Made by a program: the position numbers and the translations under genes. DNA of 64,000 nt from assembly GCA_034437535.1 (NCBI GenBank), contig DAOTTZ010000081.1, positions 1 to 64,000 of the forward strand. The letters run 5' to 3'. Origin of the DNA: J038 sp034437535 (GTDB taxonomy: Bacteria > Chloroflexota > Anaerolineae > Aggregatilineales > Phototrophicaceae). The notes below the pieces were generated by a model. That model did not search any database. It was not told the origin of the DNA and saw nothing but the letters and a program-made list of their open reading frames with translations. Below, piece after piece: positions 17,354-26,000 of this stretch (positions are counted from its first letter, which is position 1; each line of letters begins with the position of its first letter).

Positions 17354-18328
17354 GTGTCTGATTTGATTGATATTAACAACATTCCCGTCGATGATGACGG
17401 ATGGCAACCGGATCCCAAACATCCCCGCCGCCGGCCCCCCTGGATCCGTGTTAAGGCCCCCACCGGCGAAACTTATGACAACGTGCGCCGTTTGATGCGA
17501 AGCAAATCGCTTCATACCGTTTGTGAAGAAGCGCAATGTCCTAACATTGGGGAGTGCTGGGGGCGTGGGACGGCTACCTTCTTGATGATGGGCGACACTT
17601 GTACCCGGTCGTGCGGTTTTTGTGACATCAAGACCGGGCGACCGTCCCCGTTGGATTGGGCAGAACCCAATCGCATCGCGGAGTCTGTGCGGGCGATGAA
17701 CCTGCGCCACGTCGTAATCACCAGTGTGAACCGGGACGAGCGGGCCGATGGCGGTGCGCCGATCTTTGCGATGGTCATCAAGCGGATCCGCCAGCTTCAA
17801 CCGGGATGCAGTATCGAAGTACTGATCCCTGACTTTAAGGGAAGCGAAGCCGCACTCAAGATCGTCATGGATGCACAGCCGGAGATCCTGAATCATAATG
17901 TGGAGACGGTGCCACGTCTGTTTAAGAAGGTGCAACCGCAAGATCAATATGACTGGGCTTTGGCGACACTCCGTAATGCCAAGCGCATGGATCCATTGGT
18001 GCTGACCAAGAGCGGTATCATGGTCGGCCTGGGCGAGACATTCGACGAAGTTGTCGAGGTCATGCAAGACCTGGCGGACATCAACGTGGATATTCTCACC
18101 ATCGGCCAATATCTGCAACCGAGTAAAAAGCACCTGCCGATTGAACGGTATTACACGCCGGAGGAGTTCGATAAGTTCATCGAGATTGGCAAGGCAATGG
18201 GCTTTAAGTGGGTAGAAAGCGGCCCGCTTGTGCGTAGTAGTTACCGGGCCGATCAACAAGTCCGCGAGCTTTCCAAGCTCAATTACATCCACATGCATCA
18301 AGATCGCATCGCCGCGCAGGGAGATTAG
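17354..18328 (+). CDS. lipA: lipoyl synthase LipA
   Basis: A radical-SAM enzyme that inserts two sulphurs into octanoyl chains on lipoyl domains. The protein has 324 residues. The auxiliary-cluster cysteines lie in TVCEEAQCPNIGECWG (CxxxxCxxxxxC), and the radical-SAM cluster is CTRSCGFCDI (CxxxCxxC). The conserved ITSVNRDERADGGA, ILNHNVETVPRL and IGQYLQPSKKHLP blocks are all present, and the closing RSSYRADQQ supplies the RSSY serine ligand. The start is GTG at 17354 with GGAG about ten bases upstream; no ATG is available before the conserved region. It ends in a strong terminator, so it is probably a separate unit from the membrane cluster. No lipB is seen in the window. Confidence 0.96.
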   Translation: MSDLIDINNIPVDDDGWQPDPKHPRRRPPWIRVKAPTGETYDNVRRLMRSKSLHTVCEEAQCPNIGECWGRGTATFLMMGDTCTRSCGFCDIKTGRPSPLDWAEPNRIAESVRAMNLRHVVITSVNRDERADGGAPIFAMVIKRIRQLQPGCSIEVLIPDFKGSEAALKIVMDAQPEILNHNVETVPRLFKKVQPQDQYDWALATLRNAKRMDPLVLTKSGIMVGLGETFDEVVEVMQDLADINVDILTIGQYLQPSKKHLPIERYYTPEEFDKFIEIGKAMGFKWVESGPLVRSSYRADQQVRELSKLNYIHMHQDRIAAQGD

Positions 18329-18340
18329 ATCAACACCATA

Positions 18341-18369
18341 AGGCGTGCCCATGTTGGCACGTCTTTTTT
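18341..18369 (+). terminator. Rho-independent terminator of lipA
   Basis: A nine-pair stem (18341-18349 with 18356-18364, one G-T pair) and a six-base loop are followed by a run of six T. It lies 12 bases after the lipA stop. Confidence 0.88.
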
Positions 18370-18603
18370 GTTTAATCTTGATCGTCACACTTATCGAGTA
18401 TTAAATAAATAATCATCATGAGTTATGCTAGAATTCAAATGTTAAATTTCTTTCATAACTTTTTACATCTCCGGGGGCCATATCGTGGGGGAGGTGCCGC
18501 GACATCAGCATAAAAATCGTTTCGGGTGTAGACTGATACTCGAGGCGATACACACACACGTATGAATTGACCTTGACGATAAAAACCAAAATAGAGGGAT
18601 ATC

Positions 18604-19782
18604 GTGATCCAAGAATTGATGAATAGGGCCGATCAACGCGGTTACATCACATATGAGGACGTACTCGAGGTTTTCGAAGAAGAAGGTGAGGACGCACAGA
18701 CGCTTGAAGGCATCATTTACGAATTAGACGAATTAGGGGTTGATCTCCGCCAGGATAACACAGACGACAATACAGAAAACACTGGTGAAGATGTTGAGGG
18801 AGATTTTGAACCCGAAGAAGTCATTCGTGATCCCGGCGTCGGTGACATCACCGCTGTATCCGCTGATGATCCAGTCGGCCTTTACTTCCGCCAGATGGCA
18901 AAAGAACCTCTTTTAACGGCTCAAGAAGAAATTTCCCTCGCAAAGCGTATCGAAATCGGCCAAAAAGCCTCAGACCGCCTGAACCGCCCCAGCACCCATA
19001 TGAATGCCAACGGCAATGACCGCTGGGTAGATATGATGCGCCGTTTAGAACTCGACGGGCAGATGGCACGCGAACATCTGGGCCGGGCCAATACGCGCCT
19101 GGTTGTCAGCATCGCCAAGCGGTATATGGGCCAGGGATTACCCTTCCCGGATCTGATTCAAGAAGGCAACGTCGGCTTGATGCGAGCAGTCGATAAGTAT
19201 GATTACAAGCGCGGCAACCGCTTTAGCACTTATGCGACATGGTGGATCCGTCAGGCGATTACACGGGCACTGGCACAGAAGACGCGCACCATCCGCATTC
19301 CACTGCACATGACCGAACGCATCCGCCAGATGTACCGCATCGCGCAAGATCTAGAGCAAACCCTGGGCCGCCGACCAACCCCAGAAGAGATTGCCGAGGA
19401 GATGGAAATGCCAGCAGAGGCCGTGCGCGGCATGATGGACGCCAGCCAACACGCAATCGCGCTGGAACGTCCGGTCGGCGAAGACGGCGACAGCGAATTC
19501 GGTGATTTTATTGAAGATCAAGACACACCCAGCCCCGTAGACTCCGCAACCCAACACCTACTTGAAGAGACAATCGAAGAAGTGCTGGCCGAGCTAACCC
19601 CCCGGCAAAGCCACATCTTGCGTCTGCGCTTTGGCCTGGGTGGCGGCGAACCGCATACCCTGGAAGAGATCGCCAATAACTTTGGTCTCAGTCGAGAGCG
19701 CATCCGTCAACTGGAAAAGGAAGCTCTGCGCCGTCTGCGTCATCCGCGCCTGGCACACAGTCTACGAGATTATCTAGGCTAA
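18604..19782 (+). CDS. sigA: primary sigma factor (RpoD/SigA, sigma-70 group)
   Basis: An RNA-polymerase sigma factor that recognises housekeeping promoters. The protein has 392 residues. An N-terminal region 1.1-like helical part (1-50) and an acidic linker are followed by region 1.2 (VGLYFRQMAKEPLLTAQEE) and region 2 with the polymerase-binding and -10-melting segments (LPFPDLIQEGNVGLMRAVDK, then FSTYATWWIRQAITRAL). Region 3 contains RIPLHMTERIRQM, and region 4 the -35-binding helix (LTPRQSHILRLRFGLGG ... LSRERIRQLEKEALRRLR). The GTG at 18604 is preceded by GAGGG at six bases. The 275-base upstream gap suggests its own promoter. Length and region 1.1 favour the primary factor over an alternative one. 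Confidence 0.94.
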   Translation: MIQELMNRADQRGYITYEDVLEVFEEEGEDAQTLEGIIYELDELGVDLRQDNTDDNTENTGEDVEGDFEPEEVIRDPGVGDITAVSADDPVGLYFRQMAKEPLLTAQEEISLAKRIEIGQKASDRLNRPSTHMNANGNDRWVDMMRRLELDGQMAREHLGRANTRLVVSIAKRYMGQGLPFPDLIQEGNVGLMRAVDKYDYKRGNRFSTYATWWIRQAITRALAQKTRTIRIPLHMTERIRQMYRIAQDLEQTLGRRPTPEEIAEEMEMPAEAVRGMMDASQHAIALERPVGEDGDSEFGDFIEDQDTPSPVDSATQHLLEETIEEVLAELTPRQSHILRLRFGLGGGEPHTLEEIANNFGLSRERIRQLEKEALRRLRHPRLAHSLRDYLG

Positions 19783-19805
19783 AATAGACTTTAAATAAAC
19801 CGATC

Positions 19806-19836
19806 AGGCGGCTTTTTTAACAGGCCGCCTTTTTTG
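19806..19836 (+). terminator. Rho-independent terminator of sigA
   Basis: AGGCGGC (19806-19812) pairs perfectly with GCCGCCT (19824-19830) and is followed by six T. It separates sigA from the convergent lipoprotein gene that ends at 19844. Confidence 0.88.
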
Positions 19837-19843
19837 TTGCCAG

Positions 19844-20665
19844 CTAACGCGGGTATACTGCCAATACCGTCGGCACTGGATCAAACGAAGTGATGCGATA
19901 TTGGGCCGCTGGTACATCAATCATGGTTGATCCACCACCATCCAGTGCGAATGCATTGGCTAAATCGAGATCACTATCGGCCAGATATGCGCTGAGGCGC
20001 GTCAGGGTGAGGCCCAGGAGTGGGGTCACCATAATCACGACCCGGCCCTGTGTATCAATGCCGATAGCGGTGCGCCGGTTAGCCTGCCGGTCATTGCTCC
20101 GGCTGTAGATTGAATCGCCATTGTAAACCAACATCGGGAAGGCTTGCACAGCCTGTTCGTAGGCTTCGCCCTGGTACGGTTCGAAGACATTCGACCGGAT
20201 CAATGGGGTGCTATTGGCAACTGCAAACGTCCCGCCGCGGTCAGTATAACTCGACCCATGACGCACACCATCTGTTATGAGCAAGCCTAAGGCCTGATTG
20301 TCTTGTGAGAAGAAGTTCGCGTTGATGATGACCGCCGCGCCGGGCAAGGTATCGCGCCATTCGCCGATGCGTAATGGTGCTTGCGGGCGATAGTGTGCGC
20401 GAAATGTATACGTCGCCGGGTCAATGCGAAACATGACAATCTGTGAAAATTCGTCATCATTGGGGTATAAGGTGCGTTGTTCTAACCCGGTCGTGATCGT
20501 CTGCCAGCCTGATACGGGTGTTGGTGTCGGTGATTGGGTCGGTGTGGATGTCGTTGGGATGGGCGGGGCCGTTAGCGTACAGCCTGTGATGATGGCCGGG
20601 CAGAGTAAAAAAAGCATCAGTCGCTTGTTCAAAGCTTTATCCATATACTTGACTTTCATAGTCAT
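19844..20665 (-). CDS. lipoprotein with phosphodiester glycosidase (NAGPA-like) domain
   Basis: The protein has 273 residues from the ATG at 20665. A signal sequence ends in a lipobox (AIITGC), so it is a predicted lipoprotein; a Thr/Pro linker (PTTSTPTQSPTPTPV) follows. The catalytic-type domain is of the NAGPA / phosphodiester glycosidase family (DUF2233): VIINANFFSQDNQALGLLI, RTAIGIDTQGRVVIMV, LTLTRLSAYL and NAFALDGGGSTMI are its four main blocks. Members remove sugar-phosphodiester caps or act on wall polymers. An ATG at 20704 in the same frame lies inside the divergent tRNA-Val gene and is rejected; ATGs at 20659 and 20644 are alternatives. Confidence 0.82.
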   Translation of the reverse strand: MTMKVKYMDKALNKRLMLFLLCPAIITGCTLTAPPIPTTSTPTQSPTPTPVSGWQTITTGLEQRTLYPNDDEFSQIVMFRIDPATYTFRAHYRPQAPLRIGEWRDTLPGAAVIINANFFSQDNQALGLLITDGVRHGSSYTDRGGTFAVANSTPLIRSNVFEPYQGEAYEQAVQAFPMLVYNGDSIYSRSNDRQANRRTAIGIDTQGRVVIMVTPLLGLTLTRLSAYLADSDLDLANAFALDGGGSTMIDVPAAQYRITSFDPVPTVLAVYPR

Positions 20666-20696
20666 AGCATGATATATTCCAGTGCAGAATACACAA

Positions 20697-20770
<74 letters not shown>

Positions 20771-20772
20771 CA

Positions 20773-20791
20773 CTGTACATAATGTGTACAG
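20773..20791 (+). repeat. perfect inverted repeat just after tRNA-Val
   Basis: CTGTACA (20773-20779) and TGTACAG (20785-20791) flank a five-base loop, three bases after the tRNA end. No T run follows, so it is not itself a terminator. It may help 3' processing or be an operator. Confidence 0.6.
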
Positions 20792-20807
20792 CCCAACCCT
20801 CAAAATT

Positions 20808-20828
20808 CCGGCCTGGTGCCGGTTTTTT
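20808..20828 (+). terminator. Rho-independent terminator of the tRNA-Val transcript
   Basis: CCGGC (20808-20812) pairs with GCCGG (20818-20822) and six T follow. It is a short stem with a clean tail, 38 bases after the tRNA. Confidence 0.8.
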
Positions 20829-20871
20829 GATTCCATACCCAAATGATGCCAGCCAGATACCTGTTGATGAT

Positions 20872-21924
20872 CTAAGCGTCATCACCCAGCCAATTGTACC
20901 GTTCCACCGTGCCAGGACGGTTTGCGTTCGCGTGGATGACCGTCAGGCCGGTGTTGTCTAATCGTTTGGAGCGGTCATTCCATGTCGGGCCGACTTCCCA
21001 TTGTTGTAGATAGGCGATCAACGCCAGCAGAGAGGCCCCATGCCCCACGATGATGATCGATTCGCCTGGGTGCGCCTGGAGGACACGCTCCAAGAAGATG
21101 ATGCCCCGCGCCTGTACATCATCCACACATTCCCCGCCCGGTAGCCGATGATGCGCGACATTAGCCCGCCATTGCTCCAACTGGCCGGGGTACTTGCGCT
21201 CGATCTCGGCGGAGACCAGCCCTTCCCATTCGCCACAATGGATCTCTTTGATCTCTGGCGCGGGTTGGATCGTCAACCCCAGGCGATGTGCGATAGTTTC
21301 TGCCGTCTGCATCGTGCGCTTAAGCGGGCTAGCATACAGGGCTGTGAACGGTGCGTCCAGCGCGGCCAGCCGTTCTGCGACGGCTTGCGCCTGAGCCTGC
21401 CCGTTGGCATTCAGTTCGGTGTCAGTCTGCCCCTGGAAGCGTCGCTCGACGTTCCAATCGGTCTCCCCATGCCGGATCATATACAGCCGTGTTGTCGTCA
21501 AAGTTGATTTATCCTCTCGTATCAATAATAAACTCAGGCCCAGGCCACACAGCAGGCCACCCAAAGCCCACATCGGGCCACGGGCCAAGGTCGCACCGAG
21601 TAGTGCGTTAGGATAATCTGGCACCAGATGCGCGTGCCAGACGTTCTTAAACATCATCAACAGGACGGTGACCACACTACCACCTGCGCCGACCATCAGG
21701 CCGAACAGCGCATACGTCAGCATACCCCGCCATAGCGCAACGTGCCGGCCACCATGTCGCCCGGCCAGCCAGGTGATGCCACCCAACAGTGTGCCGGTTA
21801 TCCCTAGCAGGGCGACCGGCCAGGTGAAATTATCTTCCAGGCCGAGCCAATACAGCACAGCCAAAGCCCACAGCACGACACCCCAGCGCGTCCAGAGTGT
21901 CGTGCTGACCAATCGAATCGTCAT
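20872..21924 (-). CDS. membrane-anchored histidine phosphatase (phosphoglycerate-mutase superfamily)
   Basis: The protein has 350 residues in two parts. The first 137 residues carry about four membrane helices (14-30, 35-54, 68-92 and 115-135). From about 146 comes a full histidine-phosphatase domain: RHGETDWN at 151-158 with nucleophile H152, a YASPLKRTMQTAE block, an EIHCGEWEG block with the acid residue, and IIIVGHGASLLAL with the second histidine. The enzyme domain is cytoplasmic if the N-terminus is inside. Family members dephosphorylate sugar phosphates, phosphoglycerate or similar small molecules. Its ATG overlaps the GH13 stop as ATGA, so it may act on a product of that enzyme. The membrane fusion is unusual for the family. 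Confidence 0.85.
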   Translation of the reverse strand: MTIRLVSTTLWTRWGVVLWALAVLYWLGLEDNFTWPVALLGITGTLLGGITWLAGRHGGRHVALWRGMLTYALFGLMVGAGGSVVTVLLMMFKNVWHAHLVPDYPNALLGATLARGPMWALGGLLCGLGLSLLLIREDKSTLTTTRLYMIRHGETDWNVERRFQGQTDTELNANGQAQAQAVAERLAALDAPFTALYASPLKRTMQTAETIAHRLGLTIQPAPEIKEIHCGEWEGLVSAEIERKYPGQLEQWRANVAHHRLPGGECVDDVQARGIIFLERVLQAHPGESIIIVGHGASLLALIAYLQQWEVGPTWNDRSKRLDNTGLTVIHANANRPGTVERYNWLGDDA

Positions 21925-23477
21925 CCGCCCCAGGTGTTACGCAGGCGTTCGATGAGATCATGGTCATGTTCCGGGTGGAGTCGCTCAAAGCGGAAGACTT
22001 GCGATTGAAATGCTTCCAATTCTACATAAAGCCCTTCTTCTGCGATGCGCTCACCGTCTCGATAAATCGAAACGCCGCTGAGCACGTCTACCAGGTGCCA
22101 TTGACCGCCGCGTATCTCATCCCAGCCATAAACTTTTACGATGCCTTGCGACCAGCGTGCGGTTAAGTTCACCACCACCATGCGGAAGTCGTGGCCGTGC
22201 GTCCAGCCGTAGGCCAGCATGTGCTGGTTGGTGTAATTCTCCGCAAAGGATGGTTCGATGGTGAACATCCGCCAGGAGCCTTCCTGGTAGATGGGATGAC
22301 GGGTTTCTTTCAAGAGCTTGTTGTAAAAGCCATATAAAGCCCAGTTGGGGTCTTCATGGGGTTGCCGTCCGATCTGCATCGGCAGTTTGACGGTGCGCCC
22401 GGTCATTTGTCCGTCGTGGATCAACACTGCGCCCGGCAAGGTGCAGATCAATGTGGCGGCGGGTCGGCTTCGCTCAACCCCAAAGCTGGCGGCGGCCCGA
22501 TCTTCATCATGATTTTCGATGAAGCGCACCAGATGCTCTTGAAAGGGTAAAGAGGCGTGCAGATGATCTCGCAAGTGATGCACATAGCCTTCTCGCAGGC
22601 GATCATAGAGCCGTTTGTCGTAGGTCATGTCAAAGCCCTGCTGGAGCATGATATATTCCATGTCCCAGTAGACCTCTGCGATGAACAGACAGTCTGAAAA
22701 CTCTTGTTTGACATACGGGATCACCTCCTGCCAGAATTCGGTCATGGGGGCGGTTTCGGTCAGGTAATTTCCCCACGTCCGGCTAAAGACATCGTTGGTC
22801 ATCAACATCGCCATATCACAGCGGATGCCGTCACATTGTGACGCAATATCGCGCAACAGATCACCGGCGACTTGCCGGTATTCCAGCGAGAAGGCGTTGA
22901 GCTGGGCCGTGTCGATCCAGCCGGGGAAATACGGATCCCGCCCGTGTGCGATGATGAGATCTTGTCCTTCGTCGTTATGCGTCTGGAAGAACAGGTCTGG
23001 GGCTTCTTGCAGGTCGTGGTGTGTGCCGCGCACCAGATAATGTGGTTTGTGCGTCACCCAAGGATGATCGGTGGCGACATGATTCGGCACATAATCCAGG
23101 ATCAGCAACAGTCCATGCTCTCGCAGGCGATGCCGGAAGTGCGCCAGGGCGCGGCGGCCATCCCCATGAGACGCCAGGCGATCATCCACGCGATAATCAC
23201 CGATGGCATAGGCAGAGCCGATCACGTCATCGTCGGTCAGGTCGGGTAGAACTGGCTGGTATTCGTGGGTGTAGTTCAACGCGCTCTTTCGTCCGTCCGG
23301 GTTGCGTTGCCAGACGCCCATCATCCAGATTGCATCGGCATGACGACTGCTAAGCTCATAAAAGATTTCATCCGGCACAGTATCAAGCTTGATCGGACGA
23401 TCAAACCGGGTACTCAGGCTTTCCAGCCAGACCCAGGTGTTAATCTGATAGATGAATGGTTTCTTGGGCCAGGTCAT
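21921..23477 (-). CDS. GH13 alpha-amylase-family glycosidase
   Basis: The protein has 518 residues and no signal peptide, so it is probably cytoplasmic. The four conserved GH13 regions are present: LILDYVPNHV (126-135), GIRCDMAML with nucleophile D221, FIAEVYWD with acid/base E268, and FIENHDEDR with transition-state Asp D324. A C-terminal beta domain follows. The N-terminus QINTWVWLESLSTRF is typical of a subgroup of bacterial GH13 proteins of poorly defined specificity. It probably acts on alpha-glucans or glucosides. GAGGA lies about seven bases upstream of the ATG. It is translationally coupled to the histidine phosphatase. Confidence 0.9.
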   Translation of the reverse strand: MTWPKKPFIYQINTWVWLESLSTRFDRPIKLDTVPDEIFYELSSRHADAIWMMGVWQRNPDGRKSALNYTHEYQPVLPDLTDDDVIGSAYAIGDYRVDDRLASHGDGRRALAHFRHRLREHGLLLILDYVPNHVATDHPWVTHKPHYLVRGTHHDLQEAPDLFFQTHNDEGQDLIIAHGRDPYFPGWIDTAQLNAFSLEYRQVAGDLLRDIASQCDGIRCDMAMLMTNDVFSRTWGNYLTETAPMTEFWQEVIPYVKQEFSDCLFIAEVYWDMEYIMLQQGFDMTYDKRLYDRLREGYVHHLRDHLHASLPFQEHLVRFIENHDEDRAAASFGVERSRPAATLICTLPGAVLIHDGQMTGRTVKLPMQIGRQPHEDPNWALYGFYNKLLKETRHPIYQEGSWRMFTIEPSFAENYTNQHMLAYGWTHGHDFRMVVVNLTARWSQGIVKVYGWDEIRGGQWHLVDVLSGVSIYRDGERIAEEGLYVELEAFQSQVFRFERLHPEHDHDLIERLRNTWGG

Positions 23478-23617
23478 AAAGGATTCCTCATCGAGTTTGG
23501 TCGTGATTTTGATTCTATCCTAAATACGTTCTATCTGTCATGGCTGGACAAAGCCCAACTGGGAGTTGATAATGAGGCACTCATTTTTGTAATCTGGACG
23601 TTATGTAAGGTAATCTT

Positions 23618-23962
23618 ATGGCCGATGGCTATTTTGTCACCCCGAAAGACTCTAAGCAGGTCGAAATGGTGGCGGGCGTTCACCGTCGCACGATGGGTAC
23701 GACCGACGAAGCTATGCTGTGTGAGTTCTTCATCGAGCGTGACGCTGTGATACCGGAACACAGTCATCATAACGATCAAGTCGGGTATGTGGTCTATGGT
23801 GAGATTGAGATTATCATCGGCGGGCAAAGACAGATCTGTTATGGGGGCGATAGTTATGCAGTGCCGGGCGGTATCTTGCATCAGGCCCGTGCCATCCGGG
23901 ATACGTTGACCCTCGATAGTTTCTCGCCGCCGCGTAACGATTATCGTACCGAAGCGCGTTAA
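23618..23962 (+). CDS. small cupin-domain protein
   Basis: A 114-residue single-domain cupin. Metal-binding motif 1 is close to canonical in IPEHSHHNDQVGYVVYGEIEI, with three histidines and a Glu. Motif 2 is YAVPGGILHQA with the final histidine. It forms a small beta barrel that could bind a metal and a small ligand. It is divergent from the GH13 gene and precedes the L,D-transpeptidase by 54 bases. An AAGG ribosome site lies eight bases upstream of the ATG. No specific substrate can be named; many such cupins are dioxygenases, isomerases or sensors. Confidence 0.83.
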   Translation: MADGYFVTPKDSKQVEMVAGVHRRTMGTTDEAMLCEFFIERDAVIPEHSHHNDQVGYVVYGEIEIIIGGQRQICYGGDSYAVPGGILHQARAIRDTLTLDSFSPPRNDYRTEAR

Positions 23963-24016
23963 ATGTGCTAAACTATTACTATGTGGAACGACGAGTTATC
24001 TTAAGGATGAAAGGGC

Positions 24017-25768
24017 ATGGACGGATCCAGACGCCGGCGACAGAGCAAAGCACGCGAGCGATACGAAGCACGTAAGAGCCGGCGTGGTGGGATGGCTGTT
24101 CGTCCCACCCGGCCAGATGCAGAGCCGGAACCACACACGCGGGCCAAATCCGCCGGGCGAATTGATTTCAACCCGCTCTGGCAGGTCTTCCGCCGTCGCA
24201 TGGCTGATGCTGGCTGGTATCTACGCCGGAGCCGAGCCGTATGGTGGGCAGGCTTTGGGGTGTTCGGTCTTCTTTTCATCATGCATGTGATGGGTTATGT
24301 CTTGAGTGGCGACATCATGCCACGTGTCAGCGCGATGGGGGTTGAGGTCGGCGGGTTATCTACCGAAGACGCCGCCACCGCGCTTGAATCTGCCTGGGAA
24401 GAATCCGCGACGATTAAGCTGATGCTCGAAGGTGAACTTTACCGGCAGGTGCCGCCGTCAGATCTTGGGATTCAACTGGATGCGATGGCGACCGCCCGTA
24501 ATGCTGACCGCGTTGGGTTAGATGGGTTGTTTGTCAGCCGTTCTGTGCCGCCGGTTGTTTCGGTAGATTACATTACCGCGCAGAACTTCCTGCTGGGTGT
24601 CGCTGATGAGATCAACATGCAACCGCAAAATGCCAGCTTCCGCCTGGTCGGGTCGCAGGTCGTCAGTGTGCCGGGGCAAGTCGGCACACGGCTTGATACC
24701 ACCCTATCGCTTGATGCATTGAACAATGACCCGGTGACGGTGGTCGAAGGCGGAGAGTTCGACCTGCTGATGACCGATCTTCCGCCTGATGTGCGCGATG
24801 GATCCGCCTATGTTGAAGATGTCGAGGCCCTGGTCGCCCAACCTTTTGAATTGCGCGGTTTTGACCCGGTATCCAACCAAATTTTCACCTGGCCCATTGA
24901 CTCCGAAACGTTCATTCAGTGGCTGGAAGCAGGCATGGTCACGCCGACCTTGCGTGAAAATGCGTTTCTCCCTTATGTCGATCTGATTAACGAGACACTC
25001 AACCCGGAGGGAGAAAATCTGCGTTATGTTTCCCCGGTAGATGCCATCGAAAAGCTAGAAGAAGCCATCGCAAATAGGGCCAACCGGATTGATGTGCGCG
25101 TGCGGCGGCGGCCAACGGTACATACGGTAAGAAGTGGAGATCGCGGATTCGGCATCGCCCGGCAAACTGGCATCCCGTTCTACATGATCCAGCGGGCCAA
25201 TAGTGGCGTTGATATGGATGTGCTTTCCACCGGGCAACTGTTGAATATCCCGTCGCCAGATGAGGTCATGCCGGAAGACCCGGTGCCTAATAAGCGCATT
25301 GTGGTGGATCTCGACAACCAGTACTTGATGGCTTTTGAAGACGGCCAGATCGTGTTCGAATGGGCGATTTCGTCCGGTGTTTCTGACGCGCCGACCTCAC
25401 CAGGAGTCTACCAAATCCTCAACAAGCAAGAAGAAGCCTGGGGGAGCAGTAGCACCCTGTGCGACTCTGCCGGGTTGGTGTGTGGGCAGTGGCGCATGAG
25501 CTGGTTCATGGGCATTTATGAGGTCAGCCCGGGGTTAATTAACGGATTTCATGGTGAGGTGCTGTTGCCCAATGGCAATTTGCTGGGCGGCGGGACGGTC
25601 GGTTATCGGGCGACATTTGGCTGTGTAATGTCGGTCGATGAGCAGGCTAAATTGCTCTACGATTGGGCCGAAATCGGCACCCCGGTCGAGATTATCTCCA
25701 ACGAATTCAGACCAAAAAGCGACCTGGGCCGTTATGTGTGGGATTTACTCCGCAATAACAATGCTTAA
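24017..25768 (+). CDS. membrane-anchored L,D-transpeptidase with PG-binding and LysM domains
   Basis: The protein has 583 residues and probably makes 3-3 peptidoglycan crosslinks. The order is: basic cytoplasmic N-terminus (1-70) with KARERYEARKSRR; one membrane helix at about 75-97; a VanW-associated PG_binding_4-type region from about 105 to 350; a LysM motif at about 367-415 (HTVRSGDRGFGIARQTG ... LSTGQLLNIPSP); and a YkuD catalytic domain from about 425. The catalytic pair is H512 in GFHGEV and C536 in ATFGCVMS; the usual S/T-H-G-C-x-R is G-C-V-M-S here. The ATG at 24017 follows an AAGG/AAAGGG region. It probably ends its own unit, as a regulatory-looking AT-rich gap follows. Confidence 0.88.
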   Translation: MDGSRRRRQSKARERYEARKSRRGGMAVRPTRPDAEPEPHTRAKSAGRIDFNPLWQVFRRRMADAGWYLRRSRAVWWAGFGVFGLLFIMHVMGYVLSGDIMPRVSAMGVEVGGLSTEDAATALESAWEESATIKLMLEGELYRQVPPSDLGIQLDAMATARNADRVGLDGLFVSRSVPPVVSVDYITAQNFLLGVADEINMQPQNASFRLVGSQVVSVPGQVGTRLDTTLSLDALNNDPVTVVEGGEFDLLMTDLPPDVRDGSAYVEDVEALVAQPFELRGFDPVSNQIFTWPIDSETFIQWLEAGMVTPTLRENAFLPYVDLINETLNPEGENLRYVSPVDAIEKLEEAIANRANRIDVRVRRRPTVHTVRSGDRGFGIARQTGIPFYMIQRANSGVDMDVLSTGQLLNIPSPDEVMPEDPVPNKRIVVDLDNQYLMAFEDGQIVFEWAISSGVSDAPTSPGVYQILNKQEEAWGSSSTLCDSAGLVCGQWRMSWFMGIYEVSPGLINGFHGEVLLPNGNLLGGGTVGYRATFGCVMSVDEQAKLLYDWAEIGTPVEIISNEFRPKSDLGRYVWDLLRNNNA

Positions 25769-25929
25769 GTTTTGTGCAATTTATATGAATTTCATAAATC
25801 GGTATGAAATCTAAAGACGTTATGAAGATGTAAATCTGCATCTCAAATGGCGGTAATTCACTATGAGTGCTACATGAGTTCAAGGAGTAGCCGTTATTCA
25901 ATACGTTAGACATTGTAATAAAGTATCGG
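25769..25929. other. AT-rich intergenic stretch
   Basis: No convincing coding sequence is seen. A 68-codon minus-strand frame overlapping the transpeptidase end has no ribosome site and unlike composition. The stretch contains ATTCACTAT at 25856-25864, the inverse of ATAGTGAAT at 25937-25945, so part of it may belong to the control region that follows. Confidence 0.5.
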
Positions 25930-25953
25930 ACTATCGATAGTGAATAAATTCAC
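25930..25953. promoter_or_regulatory. overlapping palindromes, probable operator
   Basis: ACTATCGATAGT (25930-25941) is a perfect 12-base palindrome. It overlaps GTGAAT-AA-ATTCAC (25940-25953), a second perfect inverted repeat. Both lie just upstream of a near-consensus promoter (-35 at 25966), a normal position for an activator or repressor site. Confidence 0.5.
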
Positions 25954-25965
25954 GAAGTAACCGCT

Positions 25966-25994
25966 TTGACAGACGCGATTTGACATTTTACAAT
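25966..25994 (+). promoter_or_regulatory. near-consensus sigma-70 promoter
   Basis: TTGACA (25966-25971), a 17-base spacer, and TACAAT (25989-25994; five of six match TATAAT). The predicted start is about 26001. It is the best-matching promoter noticed in the window. Confidence 0.75.
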
Positions 25995-26000
25995 GTAGTC

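Noticed and set aside
17282..18388. 368-codon open frame on the minus strand
   Set aside because: It lies opposite lipA, whose cysteine motifs are unmistakable. The antisense translation is rich in His and Arg, with no family or ribosome site.
25707..25913. 68-codon minus-strand frame in the gap after the transpeptidase
   Set aside because: It overlaps the transpeptidase 3' end, has no ribosome site, and is rich in Asn, Ile and Cys, unlike neighbouring proteins.
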